DNA from: Sipunculus nudus
Lineage: Eukaryota; Annelida; Sipuncula; Golfingiida; Sipunculidae
Length of the DNA stretch: 64,000 nucleotides
Direction of reading: 5' to 3'
NCBI GenBank assembly: GCA_026874595.1
Contig: CM049322.1
Coordinates: 49,451,340-49,515,339, forward strand
Shown: piece by piece, positions 59,553-64,000 of the stretch
How positions within the stretch are numbered: position 1 is the stretch's first letter
How the letters are laid out: each line of letters opens with the position of its first letter
Notes under the pieces: generated by a model
Told to the model about the DNA's origin: nothing
Database searches by the model: none
Seen by the model: only the letters and a program-made list of their open reading frames with translations
Made by a program: the position numbers and the translations under genes

Positions 59553-62168
59553 CCACATATACCTACACATTATGCTGTGGTTTAAGACGGAGTGGGACGT
59601 TTTTTAGATAGACTAACTGATTTCTATAATAAACGCCGTCACTCCTCCTTCCTCATAATCTGTACATCGACAAAAGACCAACACGGTTGTGCCAGTAATA
59701 ATAATAATAATATTAATAATAATAAATACATATATGTATGTGTGTGTCATTACTTTTATTAATAATGGTATTGCCGTGTTAGTCAATGGACTATCGTCTT
59801 CAGACGAATTCATAGTCGGTGAAACCGAGGAATCCTAAATGATTTGAGGGGAAATTATTTTTAGTGATGAGTATTTTCCGATGTACAGTCAGAATTTTCT
59901 TCTGTACAGGCCTGTAGTGGCCTGCTAGCTTAATTTATAAATTTTAAACTACCCATTAATCCCCAAAACAATAAATTATCCGTCCCCTCCTCAACTGGGC
60001 GTTGTACGCCCTCGATTCATTGAACTACCATATAAATATTGGGCTGCCCCAGTCCTCTAAACATTTTGCTTCTCCATACATGCCATTATGATCTAATTGA
60101 ACGTTTATTGAACACTTTTAGGTTTCAGTTTACCCATTCTCAGTTGAATTTACATTATTTTTTGGCCTTTACTGGGAAGTTAATTGAGAGAAAATCAGTG
60201 CGTACTTTTACTCGTGATATCTGAATCATCCCAATGGTCGGCTTGCGGTCTGGTATCAGTTAAATCAGCCTTGTAACCATCCTTGAACCTGGACAGGTCT
60301 CCAGCTGATTGAAACAACCACATGCAAACTAATTAATAAACCTTTTCCATCTTACTTGCGCAACCTGCCGGTAAAAACAGATACTGAATGTTCGAGTTCA
60401 TTATTTTTACAAACAAGATCATTTTTTCCCATTTTCCAAATTTAAACGTCTACTGCAAAATATTTACCAATGAGGCCCCTGGCGGTGTCACTTGCTTGTA
60501 TTTAAACCTAACCTTGAATACTGGCTCACAGACACAAACTTATCAGAGATCCTTACGCACGGTGCGCATGCGCGTCGAAAAGGTCTATTGTCTAACAAAC
60601 GTACTTCTAGGAACAATTATATCTTTAACATTTGTAATCCTTTGATATCATCCCTTGCAAAAATATAGTTCTAGACAGGCACACGTCATAACTCTATTTT
60701 GAAATTTCCTGTATAAAAAAATTCTCTTCTTACAGGCTTGATTATTATAATATAATTTGAACGCGACACAGTTAAGCAGTCCAACATAAAGAATATGTAT
60801 ATTTATTCAGTCTCTTTTATATGGTTACAAGTATCAGTTCTGAACATTCTGGCCTAATTTTATCCTCGTTTAAACTATAATAACGAGGTTCCTCTGAGTA
60901 CCTTTCTCCTCGTCTTTCATTACACTGTAAAGATTCGCCCCTGTTGCTGGTTTCGATGTGTAGTTGATTGACAGAACAAGTTCACATATCTTATCTGAGT
61001 ACATTGTTATTGCCTGACATGACGGTCTGCGGTTACACTGGGTCAGGCAAAACGGTCGGCTGATTCCCTTAAACCCTGTTACTTCAATGGTTTCCACCGT
61101 AGTACGGACGGCCTTTCGGTCATGATGTATTTTATAGAGGCTCCCCTTAGTAACTTTTAAAGATCCAACTGTGAAGTCATAAACGGAAAATGTTTGTCAT
61201 TATTTTATCTATTCACTCATATTAGTAAATAGGAAGCACAGAATTAATCACAGAGAAAACAACAAAGGTAATGAGATATTTTTCAGTTCAAGAACAGGAA
61301 AACATTATTATTTTAACATCAAATTTGTAAAAGTACACAACCTTACCTACTTTCTTGTAAAAAAGAAACACAAAATTGTTACAAATCATATCGATACTTT
61401 TGTTTGCTATTTTTATATATTTGTATTTTTGTAATATATTTATTTTATCTATATTTGAGTTGAATGTATCTTGATCAATCTTCTCAGGAATAAATACATA
61501 TATAATATAAAACACAACATAATTAAACAAACCTTGACTGGCAAGCAAATTTTGGTAGCGTTAATAGACTGTTTTTGTTTAATTGAAATGGTCATTTCCT
61601 GTGAAGGGTAGAGCCTGAAATGAATTCTTTATTCTTGATAAAATCTGCATTAAAATCTTTGGATAAAATCTTACATTGCCGCACTAACACTTGACAATAC
61701 CATAGCATCTGAGAATGCAGCACACTCCTCACATAGCGGTTATACGCTTCATTCGTTCTAGATCTCCTTCGTTTTAACCGCTGCTTTGTACAGAAATGTT
61801 CCCCCGGGATATCAGACCAATGAGAGTGGGTTTATCGCATGGTATTAGCGTGGTTTATCACCTCCTTAGTTGCTTGATTGCAATTCTTTGCTCAGTGCAG
61901 GCCCTGGTGCTGAAACCCGGGGAATCTTGTTGTACAAGGCAGAGGTTACAATGAAGGAGATTCAAAAAGAATTTTTTATTTAACCGCTGTGTGACAATGG
62001 ATTTAATGTTAGGGTTTTGGAGAATACAATAGTTGTCATAATGATCCTCATAGCAATAACATACGGATAACACAAGAACAATACAAACTAGATATAGACT
62101 TATTATTATGTGTTACCTATTAGATTACATGACAAGAAAGTCAAGAGGCCAAAGAAGTGGAAAGCCAT
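57378..62168 (-). CDS. Gene F: secreted PAN + C-type lectin protein
   Basis: Five minus-strand exons: 62117-62168, 60902-61168, 59328-59416, 58533-58653, 57378-57691. Phases 1-1-0-1; 843 bp, 280 residues. Exon 1 is a signal peptide (MAFHFFGLLTFLSCNLI); the earlier in-frame-less ATG was not chosen because it stops after a few codons. The PAN exon has FCLTQC, SCQAI and KICELV. The hairpin exon has FCPDLPDYRVHGPY and KCYFL. The helix exon has ARTGCEKRNAELISIG. The core exon has WTDARYVKAEGTWTWASTG, ESGQPDF, EYCVAI, TWHDVFC and ICEIK. QPD with WHD suggests a galactose-type site (inference). Odd: the tail after ICEIK is about 27 residues long and Cys-rich; a perfect donor (AAAAAGTAAGT) at the end of ICEIK and an acceptor at the GTTGTTGCAG further on mean it could be an intron, so the C-terminus is uncertain. 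It is the most diverged member of the family. Confidence 0.87.
58888..59097. repeat. ~34-bp tandem repeat, six copies, in gene F intron
   Basis: Units of the form AAATATCAGGTACTGTACAG followed by TCA(G/T)GAGGTAG recur between about 58888 and 59097 with substitutions, inside the intron between the CTLD hairpin and helix exons. The GTACTGTACAGTA core is self-complementary. Confidence 0.8.
59491..59550. repeat. (CA)n-(TA)n microsatellite in gene F intron
   Basis: About 20 bp of CA followed by about 40 bp of TA, upstream of the hairpin exon of gene F. Confidence 0.95.
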
Positions 62169-63270
62169 GGTGTGATCATGCCGTCCTAGATACCTGAAAT
62201 GAAATGTAAGACATACCCAAGTCAGATTTTATGCTTTCCCAGAGGCATATTATATAAACGGGTTTGTATTGACCAAATGACCTATTTCTTTATCTTATAC
62301 TTATTAACTTGTTTACTCACAACCATATATCGATATACACAAATAACCACCTGTATTTCCATGCATATATTCTCAGCAAAACGGTAAACGATTCCAGATG
62401 TAAGCCCATATATATTTGTATAAATCTCAAATAAAATAACGAAATATGTTTATCGATTTTTAACATCTAAATTATTATCTCCTCTGATAAATGCAATATA
62501 TATATTCACCATTAACACCTTTTCCGTAGTGATCCACGAGAAACTAGGGAAATGGAACAAACAAACCCACCAGGACATTTAGCATTATACTATAGCCGCT
62601 CGTTTTTATTTATATACTTGAGTGGCAGCAACAAGTACGGGATGATCTCTTTGCCCTGACAAACTAATTAGGTAGCTAATGACCTACACTAGTTAAAAGC
62701 CCCCTGCTCTTGGGTCATGGTATGATTTATTGGTCTACTTAACAGATCAAAGCTGTTACAGTCGGAGTTTGATAATGCATGTTGATATATATAATATGAA
62801 GATATAAATAAAATACATTTAGAAAATACTTTGAAGTTATAGTTCTGATAAGGAGACAGAATTCGCCTTCGTGGTTCTCTTTTGATTAATTTGCAAATGA
62901 CAGAAAGTGGATCTATCAAATCTGTAATTAAAGTGGACAATTCCATTAACAAATTCATTAGGGATGCCAGTGATTTGTCAATAAAGTGAAATGCGTGGTT
63001 TTGTTAAACTTAAAACCCTTGCATCTTTATTGGCCTTGCTCATGTTTTGACGTGTTTAAGTAGTATAAGAGGAGATCCCCCAGTGCCGGAAACGTTATTT
63101 GCCAGCAATCTATTTGTGTGATTTCTTCCTTACTCTGTGAGGTTTTAATGAATTAGATTATTAATGAATTGTAGGTAACTTCTGTACATAAAGTATTTAT
63201 AACGTCTCTACGGCGGATGTATGGGGTCGCATATCTACAATCTGTTAACAAGCAGGATACATGCACAATG
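62169..63270. other. Upstream flank of gene F
   Basis: 5' UTR and promoter side of the minus-strand gene F; no repeats or exons recognised. Confidence 0.4.
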
Positions 63271-63600
63271 GGGTACCTTTGAACAAGATTATTGTTATTT
63301 ACGGTTACTCCCGCATTTGCTTATCAGTGCCATCTAGTATTAAAACTTTGAACGATTCAGAAGTTTAAGATAAATATATTTTCGATTAAACGTTAACTTT
63401 AATCATATTTCAACTTAACGTAGTGAAGTTTATATATTCCTGTTGGCGATTCACTCAAATGTTTGAGAATATACGAAGGTATTCGCCAGGTTTAATGGCT
63501 TAATCAAACGTTCTGTGTTAATTAATGAACACAAGACGGCGCTGATAAGCAAACGCGGGAGTTGCTGTAAATAACAATAATCTTGTTCAAAGGTACCCCT
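63271..63600. mobile_element. Foldback element with ~65-bp inverted arms
   Basis: GGTACCTTTGAACAAGATTA (63271) through GCATTTGCTTATCAGTGCC is repeated in reverse complement at 63537-63597 (GGCGCTGATAAGCAAACGCG through AACAATAATCTTGTTCAAAG). The arms differ at a few positions and enclose ~200 bp. Non-coding; a MITE-like hairpin. Target duplication not determined. Confidence 0.75.
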
Positions 63601-64000
63601 TTGCTGACAATAAAATAAAAACCACCTAAGGTGGTTTGTATCTTTAGTGAAAAAGACCGATAGCAAAATTCATGTTCGTCTACCTTGCGACCTGATGGCA
63701 ATGTTGAATTCGTTTGGATTATTTTAGCGTCCCCCACAGGTACTTGGTTACTAAAAAAAAGAACAGCGTTTCTGGGATAATTTTACATTGAGAAAAATGT
63801 TCAAGGGATTATTTTCCATTAATTATACGACAGGATTAGAATAGAATCCTGTAAATGAAGATGATGGTACCAAGAGCATTAAACTATATGTTCTCATCAT
63901 GTCTTCTGGATTACGGGTTTTAAATGAGGAATAAGGAATAATCAAAATCATATTATTGATGGACTGGTCAAAATATGAACAACCCTCAGTGCTGATTTTC
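63601..64000. other. Right-edge gene-free sequence
   Basis: Contains a small perfect hairpin AAACCACCTAAGGTGGTTT at about 63620; otherwise nothing recognised. Confidence 0.4.

Overview
The window is nuclear DNA from an animal. It is AT-rich, with introns, long (TA)n microsatellites, tRNA-derived SINEs, palindromic non-autonomous DNA transposons and a degraded LINE. One deeply conserved gene (ANAPC13) is recognisable. The rest of the coding content is a family of secreted lectins combining a PAN/Apple-like domain with a C-type lectin domain (CTLD). This gene family together with the repeat types (elements with internal ~140-160 bp tandem arrays, GGCGCC-bearing repeats, SINE relics) suggests a mollusc, probably a bivalve. 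That assignment is inference, not proof.

Layout. 0-20 kb is mostly repeats: a GGCGCC repeat fragment at the left edge, a 158-bp tandem array (0.84-1.41 kb), ANAPC13 on the minus strand (2716-2943), a two-unit ~670-bp tandem element (4.9-6.5 kb), a GGCGCC element with inverted ends (7.07-7.95 kb), an LTR-like stretch (8.65-8.98 kb), a 473-bp MITE with a 9-bp target duplication (11.8-12.3 kb) and a 1.08-kb element with long inverted ends (15.3-16.4 kb). 20-62 kb holds the lectin cluster: gene B on plus (21.2-25.7 kb, first exon not found), gene C on minus (28.65-31.50 kb), a truncated PAN relic (37.2 kb), a CTLD pseudogene (40.7-41.0 kb), gene D on minus (45.8-50.2 kb) and gene F on minus (57.4-62.2 kb). 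Among them lie a 2.0-kb transposon inside a (TA)n tract, a degraded LINE, a second GGCGCC element in inverted orientation to the first, and a ~0.9-kb 25-bp minisatellite.

The lectin genes share one exon plan: signal-peptide exon / PAN exon / short CTLD hairpin exon / CTLD alpha-helix exon / CTLD core exon. Intron phases are 1-1-0-1 in the same places. B and C have identical PAN exon lengths (252 bp), and B, C and F have identical helix-exon lengths (121 bp). All reading frames close exactly when spliced: C 254 aa, D 291 aa, F 280 aa. Gene D additionally splits its PAN domain over two exons and carries a Ser/Thr/Pro linker exon. The CTLDs keep a WHD motif but vary at the sugar-specificity triplet (QPD, QPE, QPS), as expected of a diversifying family of secreted recognition proteins. 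The two relics show birth-and-death evolution of the cluster.

Limits: all exon calls rest on reading splice sites, phases and paralogue comparison by eye. No alignment, expression or database search was possible.
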